A stretch of DNA of 64,000 nucleotides. It comes from Rhizobium sp. 16-449-1b. GTDB taxonomy: Bacteria > Pseudomonadota > Alphaproteobacteria > Rhizobiales > Rhizobiaceae. The stretch covers positions 248,001 through 312,000 of the forward strand of contig NZ_JAGHMH010000007.1 of the NCBI RefSeq assembly GCF_017741935.1. Reading direction: 5' to 3'. Shown piece by piece: positions 1 through 9,388 of this stretch. The notes below the pieces were generated by a model that searched no databases, had not been told where the DNA came from, and worked only from the letters and a program-made list of their open reading frames with translations. Positions within the stretch are counted from its first letter, which is position 1. Each line of letters begins with the position of its first letter. A program made the position numbers and the translations under genes.

Positions 1-2
1 GC

Positions 3-668
3 GCCTTTCCGGTCGCCGGCATCATCATCGGCCTGCTGCCCGCGTTCGTTCTGCTCGTCATGCTCGGCCTGCGCGCCGACCGGCTGATGTCGGCGCTGGT
101 GGCGCTCTCGGTACAGGCGATCGTCTCCGGCGCGTTGCACGAGGACGGCCTTGCCGATTGCGCCGACGGCATCGGTGGCGGCCGCGACCGCGCCCAGCGA
201 CTGTCGATCATGAAGGATAGCCGCATCGGCACCTATGGCGCCATCGCGCTGATCCTCTCCTTTGCCATTCGCGCTGCCGCCATCGCCGCGATCGCGCGCG
301 GCGTCGTACCATTCGCGGCAGCACTCGCCCTGCCCGCCATCGGCTGCATCAGCCGCGGCGCGCTTGTCTGGCACTGGCACCGCCTGCCGCCGGCCAAATC
401 CGATGGCGTGGCCGCAGCCGTCGGCCAGCCCAGCGAAGGGGTCATGCAGATGGCGGTCGTCTCGGCCTGCGCGCTGGCGGCACTGCTGATCTGGCCAAGC
501 CTCGGCCTTCTTCCGCTGATCTGCGCCCTGCTCGCCTGCGGCCTGAGCGCAATGATCTTCACCCGAGTGGCCCGCGTGGCCCTCTCCGGCCATACCGGCG
601 ATACGCTGGGCGCGACTGCTCAAATTTCCGAGATGGCGGCGCTGTGTGCTCTTGCCATGGCTTTGTGA
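3..668 (+). CDS. cobS: Adenosylcobinamide-GDP ribazoletransferase (cobalamin synthase), 5'-truncated by window edge
   Basis: CobS joins adenosylcobinamide-GDP to alpha-ribazole in the inner membrane, the last assembly step of cobalamin. The reading frame is open from base 3, so the N-terminus lies outside the window; 221 residues are visible. The family signature DGLADCADG (bases about 144-170) followed by the basic KDSRIGTYG stretch is present, and the rest is a run of hydrophobic Ala/Leu/Ile-rich helices typical of this polytopic enzyme. Other cobalamin genes lie at the far end of the window (55.5-64 kb), so the pathway is split into at least two loci. The family call is secure; only the start is missing. 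Confidence 0.93.
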   Translation, partial: AFPVAGIIIGLLPAFVLLVMLGLRADRLMSALVALSVQAIVSGALHEDGLADCADGIGGGRDRAQRLSIMKDSRIGTYGAIALILSFAIRAAAIAAIARGVVPFAAALALPAIGCISRGALVWHWHRLPPAKSDGVAAAVGQPSEGVMQMAVVSACALAALLIWPSLGLLPLICALLACGLSAMIFTRVARVALSGHTGDTLGATAQISEMAALCALAMAL

Positions 669-687
669 AACAACGATATCATTTGTC

Positions 688-897
688 ATGATAAGCCCGT
701 GCATCAACATCTGCTCCATTGATTCATCCAGCGGCTTTTGCGCGGGCTGCGGCCGAACGATCGAGGAGATTGCCGGCTGGGCGGCGTTTTCGGATGAAAA
801 GAGGGACGCGGTCATGCACCTGCTGCCCGCCAGGATGAAAGCGATACAGCCCTCGGCATCGCGCGAGACGATGGCAAGCACGGAGCTCACCGCATGA
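688..897 (+). CDS. DUF1289 family small Cys-rich protein
   Basis: This is a 69-residue protein with a C-x3-C-x8-C-x2-C pattern (Cys5, 9, 18, 21) and the CxxCGRTxEEIAxW-like core of DUF1289 proteins. The Cys arrangement suggests metal binding, but no function is established. I chose ATG 688 because conserved sequence begins right after it; an in-frame ATG at 646 would overlap cobS by 23 bases. No clear Shine-Dalgarno precedes either start. Its stop overlaps the start of the next gene (ATGA at 894-897), so the two are translationally coupled. Confidence 0.8.
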   Translation: MISPCINICSIDSSSGFCAGCGRTIEEIAGWAAFSDEKRDAVMHLLPARMKAIQPSASRETMASTELTA

Positions 898-1595
898 ACA
901 GGCTGACGATTGGACTTGGCGGTCTCGGCATCGGCCTTCTCATCTTGCTCTTCAACCACGACAGCCCCAAGATCCTCGGCGTCAGGACCGACGATTTCGG
1001 CCGCATGCTCTATCTTCTCCCCATCGCGCTGATGCTGGCTGCCGGCATCTGGGGACGGCGCATCAGCGTGGGCGAGACGATGCGCCACATGATGATCTGG
1101 CTGGTGCTGATCCTCGGCCTCGCCACCGCCTATCTCTATCGCTACGATGCGCTCAGCGTCGGCAATCGTCTGCTGGCGGGCCTCATTCCAGGCCGCGCCG
1201 TGGTCGTGACCACCAGCGAGGGCGGCAAGGAAGTCATCCTGCACAAGCTGCTGAATGGTCATTTCGAGGCCGATGTCGAGATCAACGGCCAGACCATCAC
1301 GATGCTTGTCGACACCGGCGCCAGCATGATCGCGCTGTCGCGCGAAGACGCAGAGCGCGTCGGCATCATCCCCGACAACCTGACTTACTCGATGAGCGTG
1401 ATGACCGCCAACGGCCGCGCCCAGGCAGCACCAGTCACGCTATCTGAAGTGGCGATCGGCCCCATCGTGCGCAACAACGTCGCCGGCAGCGTCGCCGAGG
1501 ACGGACGGCTGGACCAGAGCCTGCTCGGCATGAGCTTCCTCGAGACGCTGGGATCGCTGCAGATGCAGACCGACGAACTCAGAATGCGCGACTAG
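894..1595 (+). CDS. Membrane-anchored retropepsin-like aspartic protease (TIGR02281 / clan AA family)
   Basis: The protein has 233 residues. The N-terminal half carries about three hydrophobic helices (roughly residues 5-20, 40-53 and 66-82). The C-terminal half is a single-lobe aspartic protease domain with the motif [13 protein letters not shown], catalytic Asp140 in D-T-G. One such lobe normally dimerises, as in retropepsins. The domain probably faces the periplasm, but the substrate is unknown. The start overlaps the DUF1289 stop by four bases. The next gene is convergent and begins 13 bases after the stop. Confidence 0.85.
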   Translation: MNRLTIGLGGLGIGLLILLFNHDSPKILGVRTDDFGRMLYLLPIALMLAAGIWGRRISVGETMRHMMIWLVLILGLATAYLYRYDALSVGNRLLAGLIPGRAVVVTTSEGGKEVILHKLLNGHFEADVEINGQTITMLVDTGASMIALSREDAERVGIIPDNLTYSMSVMTANGRAQAAPVTLSEVAIGPIVRNNVAGSVAEDGRLDQSLLGMSFLETLGSLQMQTDELRMRD

Positions 1596-1608
1596 CGTCG
1601 CCGGCTGC

Positions 1609-2970
1609 CTAGCGCAGGGCGGGAAAGCAAACCAGGACGCGCGTTCCGGGCTGGTTGTCCTCCAGGATCACCTCGGCCGAATGCAGATCGGCAACTGCCT
1701 TGACGAGACTCAAGCCCAAACCGCTGCCCGCCGACGTCCGGCTCTTGTCGAGCCTGTAGAGCCGGCGAAACACCTTCGTGTGTTCCGCGGTGGGAATCCC
1801 AACGCCATTGTCCGCCACACCGGCAACAAGCAGATTGTCGCGGCGCACCAGCGACAACTCGATCAGCGTTCCTGTTCCACTGTGGGTGATGGCGTTTTCG
1901 ATCAGGTTGACGAACATCTGGATCAGCAGCTCGCGGTCCCCCATCAGCTGCATGCCGGCACCATCGACCGCGACAAAACGCAATGTCTGGCCGGCATCGA
2001 CGGCCACGTCGCGGTAAATCTCCGTGACCGATGACATGACATCGGCCAGGTCGACCGATTGGAAACGCGCCCGCCGGGCACCGGCCTCGATCTGGGAAAT
2101 CCTCAGCAGCGCTTCGAACGTGGCGTTGATCTGATCGCTCTCCATGCAGGCGTCCGCGATCAGTTGCCCGACCGGCTCACCGCGTTCCGTCCGTTCCGCC
2201 GCGTCTTCGAGCGTCATCTTCAACCTGTTGAGCGGCGTCTTGAGCTCGTGCGCGATATCGGCGCTCACCTGCCGCATGCCCTCCACCAGCCGCGATAGCC
2301 GATCGAGCGCATGATTGATCTTCTCGGACACCAGATCGATATCATCGCCATTCCCACGCAACGAAATACGCGTTGCGAGCTCGCCATTCGACACATCGAT
2401 CATCGTGCGCGCCACCGCGTCGAGCCGCCTCTGGGCTCGGGTCGCCAAAAAGGCGCCGCCACCAACCGCGATCAACACGATGACGCCGGCGGCCCAGCCG
2501 AGGCTTACCAGCAAGATCTCACCGAGCCTCTCCTTCTCCGCGAAGCTGCGGCCCACCACCAGCCGGTTGCCGCCGACAAGACCGCTGCGCACGCGATAGG
2601 AATGTCCGTCAGGTAACCCCAACGACGCCGCACCGACCCTCGACAGACCTTCGCTCATGACGGGAAGCGCCAGATTGCCGGCCAGCCGCTTGCCGTTCGG
2701 GTCGCTTAGCAAAAACACGCCCTGATCCGGCGAGCGCAGGCTCGAATAGGTGTTGACCGCCGCGATCAGGTCCTCGACATCGTTCTGCGCGTAGGTGGAG
2801 GCGATCGCGCTGTAGATCTCGTTGACGGTATCGTCGAGCTGACGTTCGAGACCGCTGTTCAGCATGTGATAAGTGATCGCGCCGGCGACCAGGAAGGCGG
2901 CGACGAAAAGCACGCCGAAGGTCATCGCCAGGCGAAAGGGCGTGCTGCGCAAGAGATTAACGCGGCGCAT
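1609..2970 (-). CDS. Two-component sensor histidine kinase
   Basis: A 453-residue inner-membrane kinase. TM1 is about residues 14-36 and TM2 about 153-176, enclosing a periplasmic sensor of about 115 residues; a HAMP segment (177-229) follows. The HisKA box ADIAHELKTPLNRL holds phospho-acceptor His241. The ATP-binding domain shows the N box (MFVNLIENAITHSG), G1 (DNGVGIP) and G2 (GSGLGLSLV). ATG 2970 overlaps the end of the response-regulator gene by 14 bases, so the pair is co-transcribed; the frame is open further upstream, but that sequence overlaps the regulator and is not kinase-like. The signal sensed is not evident. Confidence 0.92.
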   Translation of the reverse strand: MRRVNLLRSTPFRLAMTFGVLFVAAFLVAGAITYHMLNSGLERQLDDTVNEIYSAIASTYAQNDVEDLIAAVNTYSSLRSPDQGVFLLSDPNGKRLAGNLALPVMSEGLSRVGAASLGLPDGHSYRVRSGLVGGNRLVVGRSFAEKERLGEILLVSLGWAAGVIVLIAVGGGAFLATRAQRRLDAVARTMIDVSNGELATRISLRGNGDDIDLVSEKINHALDRLSRLVEGMRQVSADIAHELKTPLNRLKMTLEDAAERTERGEPVGQLIADACMESDQINATFEALLRISQIEAGARRARFQSVDLADVMSSVTEIYRDVAVDAGQTLRFVAVDGAGMQLMGDRELLIQMFVNLIENAITHSGTGTLIELSLVRRDNLLVAGVADNGVGIPTAEHTKVFRRLYRLDKSRTSAGSGLGLSLVKAVADLHSAEVILEDNQPGTRVLVCFPALR

Positions 2971-3634
2971 GCAGACTGTAGCCCGTGTTGCGCACCGTAT
3001 GCAGCAGCTGCACCGGAAACGGCCGGTCGATCTTTGCCCGCAGCCGGCTGATATGCGTTTCAACCACGCTCGTCTTCGGATCGAAGTGGAAGTCCCATAC
3101 GCGTTCCAGCAGCATGGTGCGCGTCACAACACGTCCCTCGCCGCGCATCAACACTTCAAGCAGCGTAAACTCGCGCGGCTGCAGGTCGATGATCTGCCCT
3201 GCCCGCGTCACCTGACGACGCAGGAGATCGAGCTCCAGATCCGCCACACGCAGCACCGTCTTCTGTTCCTGCAGACGCGGCCGCCGCGCCAGCGCGTTCG
3301 CGCGCGCCAGAAGCTCCGAGAAGGCAAAGGGCTTGACCAGATAGTCGTCCCCGCCCGCCTCCAGTCCATCCACGCGATCGTCGACCCCGCCGACAGCAGT
3401 CAGAAACAGCGTCGGCGTACTGACGCGCGCGGCCCGCAAAGCCTTCACGAGAGACAAGCCATCAAGCCCGGGCAACATGCGGTCGACGATGACGACGTCG
3501 TAGGCTTCGCGCGTAGCCTGAAACAGCCCGTCGCGCCCATCATGAACGACGTCGCAAGAATGGCCAGCCTGGATAAACCCTCTCGCCACGTAATCGGCCG
3601 CCCGCCGATCGTCTTCGACCACCAATACCCACAT
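2957..3634 (-). CDS. OmpR/PhoB-family response regulator
   Basis: The protein has 225 residues with an N-terminal receiver (acidic pair Asp8/Asp9, phospho-acceptor Asp51 in VIVDRMLPGLDG, conserved Lys in DDYLVKPF) and a C-terminal winged-helix domain (LQPREFTLLEVLM ... VETHISRLRAKID). I placed the start at ATG 3634 (MWVLVVEDD), because the open frame upstream is not receiver-like. The kinase gene follows with a 14-base overlap. The divergent promoter region (3635-3840) faces a small secreted protein and a DUF347 membrane protein, which are the likely targets. Confidence 0.92.
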   Translation of the reverse strand: MWVLVVEDDRRAADYVARGFIQAGHSCDVVHDGRDGLFQATREAYDVVIVDRMLPGLDGLSLVKALRAARVSTPTLFLTAVGGVDDRVDGLEAGGDDYLVKPFAFSELLARANALARRPRLQEQKTVLRVADLELDLLRRQVTRAGQIIDLQPREFTLLEVLMRGEGRVVTRTMLLERVWDFHFDPKTSVVETHISRLRAKIDRPFPVQLLHTVRNTGYSLHAPR

Positions 3635-3840
3635 GCCTGAAGTCCGTTGCTTCCGCCTACCATTCGGCATCGCCAAGCTACCCGTTTCCGGCGGGAATGC
3701 CATCGCGCTTTGCAAACCTTACGAAAACGTATGGTGCCGGCGAGGCCAGCGTATGGCGGTGCCCCTAGTGTCCGTTTTGCGGATCGGCGAGCAAAGCCTC
3801 GCACCGCTCAACACGACCACTCACCAGAAGGAAACACATC
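3635..3840. promoter_or_regulatory. Divergent intergenic region between the two-component system and secreted protein/DUF347 genes
   Basis: This 206-base spacer must hold promoters for both directions. A good Shine-Dalgarno (AGAAGGA) lies about ten bases before ATG 3841. I could not identify a convincing direct repeat for the regulator by eye. Confidence 0.4.
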
Positions 3841-4107
3841 ATGAAGACCATCGCCGCAGCAGGTATCCTGAACGCCCTCGTCGCCCTGGGCTTCGTTCTC
3901 GTCTCGATGCCCGCGCATGCAGCACCGGCACCTTGCGAGGAGATGCTGAAGGACATGCGCGCCACGAAGGCAACAGCGAAGCTCGCGGATGCCGACGCAA
4001 AGAAGGTGAACGACCTGGAGACCAAGGCCGTCGAACGCTGCAACGCCGACGACGATGCGCGCTCCGACAAGTTTCTGGCCGAAGCCATGAAGATCATGGG
4101 CAAGTAA
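3841..4107 (+). CDS. Small secreted protein, possible metal-stress periplasmic factor (unknown function)
   Basis: 88 residues with a clear Sec signal peptide (cleavage after MPAHA, about residue 27). The mature part is about 61 residues, highly charged and helical, with only two cysteines (Cys32 and Cys67), which could form one disulfide. A good Shine-Dalgarno precedes the ATG. The DUF347 membrane protein starts 16 bases downstream, so they form an operon, and the two-component system is divergent. I do not recognise the family; the context suggests a periplasmic partner in a signal-controlled membrane system. Confidence 0.75.
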   Translation: MKTIAAAGILNALVALGFVLVSMPAHAAPAPCEEMLKDMRATKATAKLADADAKKVNDLETKAVERCNADDDARSDKFLAEAMKIMGK

Positions 4108-4123
4108 GAAGCGAGGCACCGTG

Positions 4124-4927
4124 ATGACAAACGCCATTCGAGCGGGCCACGAGCCCGCCAACCGCGTCCCGAACGTGACGGTCGATTTCTGGCTGATCAA
4201 GCTGATGGCCGTCACCATGGGCGAGACGGCCGCCGATTATCTCGCCGTCAATCTGGGGCTGGGCCTGACAGCAACCTCCGTGATCATGGCGGCCATCCTC
4301 GCGGTCGCCATCGCCATCCAGTTTTCAATGAAGCGATACGTCCCATCGGCCTACTGGGCCGCCGTCGTGCTGATCAGCATTGTCGGAACCTTGGTCACCG
4401 ACAATCTGGTCGACAACTTCGGCGTCCCGCTTGATGTCACCACCATCGGCTTTTCGATCGCGCTGTTTCTGACGTTCCTCGGTTGGTACGCGCTCGAACG
4501 CACGCTCTCCATCCACACCATCTTCACGACACGGCGCGAAGCCCTCTACTGGCTGGCGATCCTGTTCACCTTCGCGCTCGGCACAGCCGCCGGCGACCTC
4601 GTCGCCGAACGAATGGAGCTCGGCTATCTCAGCACAGCCTTGCTATTCGCAGGCGTGATCGCGGCTATAGCACTCGCCTACTATCGCGGTGGCATGAACG
4701 CCATTCTCGCCTTCTGGCTCGCCTACATCGTCACGCGTCCGCTTGGCGCATCGCTGGGCGACCTGCTGTCACAGCCGGTCGAGTATGGCGGTCTCGGCTT
4801 CGGCACGATCTACACGAGCCTTCTCTTCCTCGGCGCGATCGTGGTCATCGTTACCTACATGACGCTGAGTGCCCGACCGGAACGCGACGAGGATTCCCCG
4901 CCGCGCGAGGCCATCGATCAGCGATGA
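4124..4927 (+). CDS. DUF347 (COG4705) four-repeat membrane protein
   Basis: About 267 residues that fold as four repeats of two transmembrane helices each. Each repeat begins with a Trp in FWLIK, YWAAV, YWLAI or FWLAY and three carry a G-x-x-x-(A/G)-(D/E) turn (MGETAADYL, LGTAAGDLV, LGASLGDLL). This matches the description of DUF347 (tandem repeats with two TM segments and a conserved Trp). The function is unknown; buried acidic residues in repeated helices would suit a cation or small-solute transporter. GTG 4121 is an alternative start three bases upstream. It is in an operon with the small secreted protein. Confidence 0.85.
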   Translation: MTNAIRAGHEPANRVPNVTVDFWLIKLMAVTMGETAADYLAVNLGLGLTATSVIMAAILAVAIAIQFSMKRYVPSAYWAAVVLISIVGTLVTDNLVDNFGVPLDVTTIGFSIALFLTFLGWYALERTLSIHTIFTTRREALYWLAILFTFALGTAAGDLVAERMELGYLSTALLFAGVIAAIALAYYRGGMNAILAFWLAYIVTRPLGASLGDLLSQPVEYGGLGFGTIYTSLLFLGAIVVIVTYMTLSARPERDEDSPPREAIDQR

Positions 4928-4934
4928 CGCCGCA

Positions 4935-5692
4935 TCAGTTGCGGAGCTTGTAGCCGGTCCTGAACATCCAGCCGAGCGTTCCCAGGCAGATCGCCAGGAA
5001 CAGCGAGATCATCCCGAGGCTGATCAGCGGGTTGACGTCGGCGATGCCGTAAAAGCTCCAACGGAAACCGCTGACCAGATAGAGCACCGGATTGAAATGG
5101 CTGACCGCCTGCCAGAAGGGCGGCAGCATGTTGATCGAATAGAAGCTACCGCCGAGGAAGGTCAGCGGCGGCACGACCAGCATCGGGATCAGGTTCAGCT
5201 GCTCGAAATTGTTCGCCCACAAACCGATCATGAAACCGAACAGGCTGAAGGTCACGGCGGTCAAGACGAAGAACAGCGCCATCATGAAGGGATGCTCGAT
5301 CCTGACTTCGACGAAAAAATTCGCCGTCAGCAGAATGATCACCCCGATCATCAGCCCCTTGGTGGCGGCCGCCCCGACATAGCCGAGCAAGATCTCAGTC
5401 ATCGCCACCGGCGCCGACAGCACTTCGTAGATCGTCCCGGTGAACTTCGGGAAGTAGATACCGAAGGAGCCGTTGCCGATACACTGCCCGAGCAGCGTCA
5501 GCATGATCAGCCCCGGCGTGATGAACGCGCCATAGGAGATCCCCTCGACTTCCTGAATACGCGACCCGACGGCCGCGCCGAAGACGATGAAGTAAAGCGA
5601 TGTCGAAATGACCGGCGAAACCACGCTCTGCAACAGGGTGCGGCGGGTGCGGGCCATTTCGAAGAAATAGATGGATTTGACGGCTTCGAAGT

Positions 5693-5696
<4 letters not shown>
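4935..5696 (-). CDS. ABC-2 type exporter permease
   Basis: 253 residues with about six hydrophobic helices and the ABC-2 permease pattern of a long first loop and a conserved [12 protein letters not shown]-like segment before the last helices. It resembles the YadH/NodJ type of half-exporter permease. The gene overlaps its ATPase by four bases (ATGA, 5693-5696), so it is the second gene of a two-gene operon. The substrate cannot be read from the sequence; relatives export polysaccharides, drugs or lipo-oligosaccharides. Confidence 0.9.
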
Positions 5697-6619
<923 letters not shown>

Positions 6620-6782
6620 GAAGGGCTCTTGCAGACGAAAGGAAGGATTTCGCCGCTATATAGCCGCTCCGCGACAGTTTTACATCCCATTGACTGCGAA
6701 CAGAGTATTCATTTGCTCGAAAATGATGCAATTGAAAACGCGGTTCCACGATCGTCGGGACGTCAAGGCCCCCACAATCTTC

Positions 6783-7031
6783 CTACCAGGCGCCGTTCAC
6801 GCTGCAGCCAGCCGGCGGCAAAGTCTTGCCTTCGAAGCGCGCTTTCAGCATCTCGCAGCCTTTGACGCGAATGAAATCGGGCATCTTCGTATTGAGGCTG
6901 ATACCCACTTCATCGAACGGATCGCTCGCATAGGCCACATAGGCATACCAACGGCCGCCGAACACAGCGGCGGCGGCAATCACCACGATTGCGATGAAAA
7001 ACAGAATGTTCGGACGCTTTTTCTCGGCCAC
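6783..7031 (-). CDS. Small single-pass membrane protein, unknown
   Basis: 82 residues. A basic N-terminus (MAEKKRPN) is followed by one transmembrane helix (about residues 9-29). The remaining 50 residues are probably periplasmic and contain two cysteines (in KGCEML and PAGCSV). I do not recognise a family. The gene stands between the ABC operon and the extensin-family gene, all on the same strand, with 77 bases to the next gene. Confidence 0.65.
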   Translation of the reverse strand: MAEKKRPNILFFIAIVVIAAAAVFGGRWYAYVAYASDPFDEVGISLNTKMPDFIRVKGCEMLKARFEGKTLPPAGCSVNGAW

Positions 7032-7108
7032 AACGATCTCCTCTTACTGACAGGGAGCCCGTTTAAAGCGATTCCCGCGGCCGCGTCGATGCCGGGCCGC
7101 TCATGCCG

Positions 7109-8389
7109 TCAGTCGCAATAGACCTTGCCGCTCTTGCGCTCGCGCAGATCGAAATGGAAGTGGTTCCAGTGCTCCGGATTGCTGCCGGGGCCGAGCACCG
7201 TGTTGAAATACTTGCAGCTATCGGTCCGCACAGCCTTCAGCAGCTTGCCCTCGCGGAAGGAGAAGAGCCCCTTCTTGCGCACATCTATCTCGTGGCCGCT
7301 CTTCAACACGAACTTGCCGACGTCGATCGCGTTGCCGTGAGCATGCTCGGACATCGGATTGTAGCGCTGGCGGCTGTTGTTCATCCGGCGGCAGCTATAG
7401 CCGCCAAGCGGCTGGATCGTCTTGATGCCGGACCAGTAGCGAAACCGTGCCGATGGAGCGAGCTCGTTCTTCACCCACTTGGCAAAGGCGAGCGTCACCT
7501 GGCAGTTCAGCGTCACCGCCGGGCGAACGCCGATATTGCCCGAAAGACCCTGCAGCGAGATCGGGTAAGGCACCTGGCATGCCGGTCCGTTGGAGATCGG
7601 CGGCTTGTCGGTAAAGACCACGCCCATGCGCTTCAGCTCACGCCGGCAGGAGAGCTCCGAACTCGGCATGACGCCGGGCACAGCCGGTGCCGGTTGGCTC
7701 ATCTGCGGCTCGCTATCCATCGGATTGTTCGGCCGCAGCATCGCCACTTCCTGCGGCTCGCTCTCTTCAGGCACGCGCGTCGGCGCCACCACGGCGCTGC
7801 CGTCACTCCACACCTGTTGCTGTTGCCCCATCGCCGCCTGGCTCGCAGGCCGTGGCGCGCGCATCCGGTTCATCTGCGTCGGATTGTCCGTGCCGATGCC
7901 ATCGACGACAGGCTGATCCGATTGCCCCTCGGCGATCTGCTGCTGCTCTTCCTGCGCAAGCCCCGTGACCGGCTCCGCCCCGAGCTCCGCATCCATGTTG
8001 ACGCCCTCGGGCGGCACGGCAAGCGTCTGCGTCCCGCCCCAGGTGGCCGGCTGGCCGCTGAACTGGCCGGCAGCACCGCGCGCGCCGGCGGACGCCTGAT
8101 CATTCGTCATCGGAGGTGCTGCGCTCGCCTGTCCGCGACCGGCAAGATTGGGCGTATTCATATAGTCGACGGAACCCTGGACCGGCTGATTGCCGGCGGG
8201 ATAGGCCTGATCTATGGCGGTGGAAGGCATATTGACCGGCGCCTGGCGCCGTGGCGGCGAGATGGAGCCGACCTTCGTGCCGCTATCCACGCTGCCGGGC
8301 GGAACGAGCGCATCCGTCGAGCACGTCGTCAGCGCTGTCGACAGCAGCACGGGCAGCACATAACGCCGCATGATGGAAACAAACGCCAT
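7109..8389 (-). CDS. Extensin-family secreted protein (extensin-like C-terminal domain)
   Basis: 426 residues. A hydrophobic export signal lies near the N-terminus (RRYVLPVLLSTAL), followed by a long low-complexity Pro/Gln/Ala-rich linker. The C-terminal 180 residues form an extensin-like domain with four or more cysteines and the metal-type motifs SEHAHGNAIDVG and HWNHFHFD, which resemble LAS-type zinc peptidases. This suggests a periplasmic cell-wall role, which is inference. A Cys after LTT could be a poor lipobox, so a lipoprotein is possible. ATG 8371 is an alternative start. Confidence 0.82.
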   Translation of the reverse strand: MAFVSIMRRYVLPVLLSTALTTCSTDALVPPGSVDSGTKVGSISPPRRQAPVNMPSTAIDQAYPAGNQPVQGSVDYMNTPNLAGRGQASAAPPMTNDQASAGARGAAGQFSGQPATWGGTQTLAVPPEGVNMDAELGAEPVTGLAQEEQQQIAEGQSDQPVVDGIGTDNPTQMNRMRAPRPASQAAMGQQQQVWSDGSAVVAPTRVPEESEPQEVAMLRPNNPMDSEPQMSQPAPAVPGVMPSSELSCRRELKRMGVVFTDKPPISNGPACQVPYPISLQGLSGNIGVRPAVTLNCQVTLAFAKWVKNELAPSARFRYWSGIKTIQPLGGYSCRRMNNSRQRYNPMSEHAHGNAIDVGKFVLKSGHEIDVRKKGLFSFREGKLLKAVRTDSCKYFNTVLGPGSNPEHWNHFHFDLRERKSGKVYCD

Positions 8390-8668
8390 ACTCTCATCGC
8401 TTCCGAAGATCGGCAGTGACCAAAAAACTTCGGTGCAAATTTAATAAAAAGCGGTGAACGAAACCTTACCCCCAGCCCGGACAAGCCCGGCCCGGCCGAT
8501 CACGATTGCGGAAGCGTTTGAAACAAAAGCCCTATTCCGGGTCGAAAAAATCCGGGATCAGCGCGCAATAGTCACCGATCGGCGACGCGTGCGCAGATTT
8601 GCTTGTGAGACTGGAAAGAGGTGCTGCGAACAGCATGACAGGAACTGCAGAGCGGACGAGCCGCGGCG
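8390..8668. other. Intergenic region without a convincing gene
   Basis: This 279-base stretch upstream of the extensin-family gene has no ORF with a ribosome binding site that I trust. An AT-rich patch (about 8425-8455) could hold the extensin-gene promoter. Nothing else stands out. Confidence 0.3.
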
Positions 8669-8905
8669 TCAGCTGACGTAACGCAGATCCTTGTCGTCGG
8701 ACAAGTTGATCGCGGCGCGACGAACCGGGCGGCCGCTGCCATAGATCTCGTTCATGATCTTGGCGACCTCGACGGCATGGCCTTCGGTCAGTCCGTTAAG
8801 AACCTGACCGCCAAAGCATGCGGGCTCCTCCGCCTGATGGTCCCAGACCATCCACATATCGAGCGGATCGCAAATGACATCGTAACGGGGTCTGGAGCTA
8901 TTCAT
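8669..8905 (-). CDS. Hypothetical small protein
   Basis: 78 residues, soluble, with no signal peptide and balanced charge; two cysteines at positions 12 and about 30. I do not recognise it. Support comes from normal codon usage, a plausible start ATG at 8905 and an AT-rich upstream region (8906-8990) that looks like a promoter area. It is likely a conserved rhizobial small protein, but this cannot be shown here. Confidence 0.55.
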   Translation of the reverse strand: MNSSRPRYDVICDPLDMWMVWDHQAEEPACFGGQVLNGLTEGHAVEVAKIMNEIYGSGRPVRRAAINLSDDKDLRYVS

Positions 8906-9040
8906 CGGGTAACGCCTTTATTACCCCACTCTCTTAGGTTGCGGTAAATTAATCGTTTACTTGCGCCGCCCACAAAAACAAATGGGTAATTTATTGCAGT
9001 CGGGCCCGATCAGGCAAAGTTAGCCTTGATGGTGTTGGCA

Positions 9041-9059
9041 AAGCCGCTCTAAGCGGCTT
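9041..9059. terminator. Short perfect hairpin, possible terminator
   Basis: An 8-base perfect stem (AAGCCGCT / AGCGGCTT) with a three-base loop lies 18 bases past the stop of the 9077-9235 gene. There is no strong T-tract, so termination is uncertain. Confidence 0.35.
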
Positions 9060-9076
9060 CGCCGGATCGCAGAGAA

Positions 9077-9235
9077 TTACCGCGCCGGCACACTTCCGGT
9101 GACGATGCGATCGGTCTTCGTCAGTTCCATCTGCGGCCAGTTGGACGCGGTCTCGGATGCAGGACGGCTGCCGATCGCAAGGATCGTGATCAGGCCGGCA
9201 ACGACGGCGGAAAGAAGCAACCCGCTATAGGTCAT
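9077..9235 (-). CDS. Very small membrane protein, unknown
   Basis: 52 residues beginning MTYSGLLLSAVVAGLITILA, one N-terminal transmembrane helix or uncleaved signal, then about 30 polar residues. ATG 9235 has a GAGG Shine-Dalgarno at a good distance; the frame extends 15 codons further upstream without a better signal. No family recognised. Its expression is uncertain. Confidence 0.45.
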   Translation of the reverse strand: MTYSGLLLSAVVAGLITILAIGSRPASETASNWPQMELTKTDRIVTGSVPAR

Positions 9236-9388
9236 CAGTTTGAACCTCAAAGATGTGGTTTCCCAGCCACTCCGGCGCAAACTGCTACGGGAGCCTAAAC
9301 GAACCCATAATGAACGTGGTTAATCACGATCATATTCCCGCTTATGAACAGCCGAAACGGCACAGACCGCCATCGCGGGAACGCGTTC

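Noticed and set aside
7103-8419. 438-codon open frame on the plus strand
   Set aside because: Antisense shadow of the extensin-family gene; Arg/His-rich, no ribosome site and no family features.
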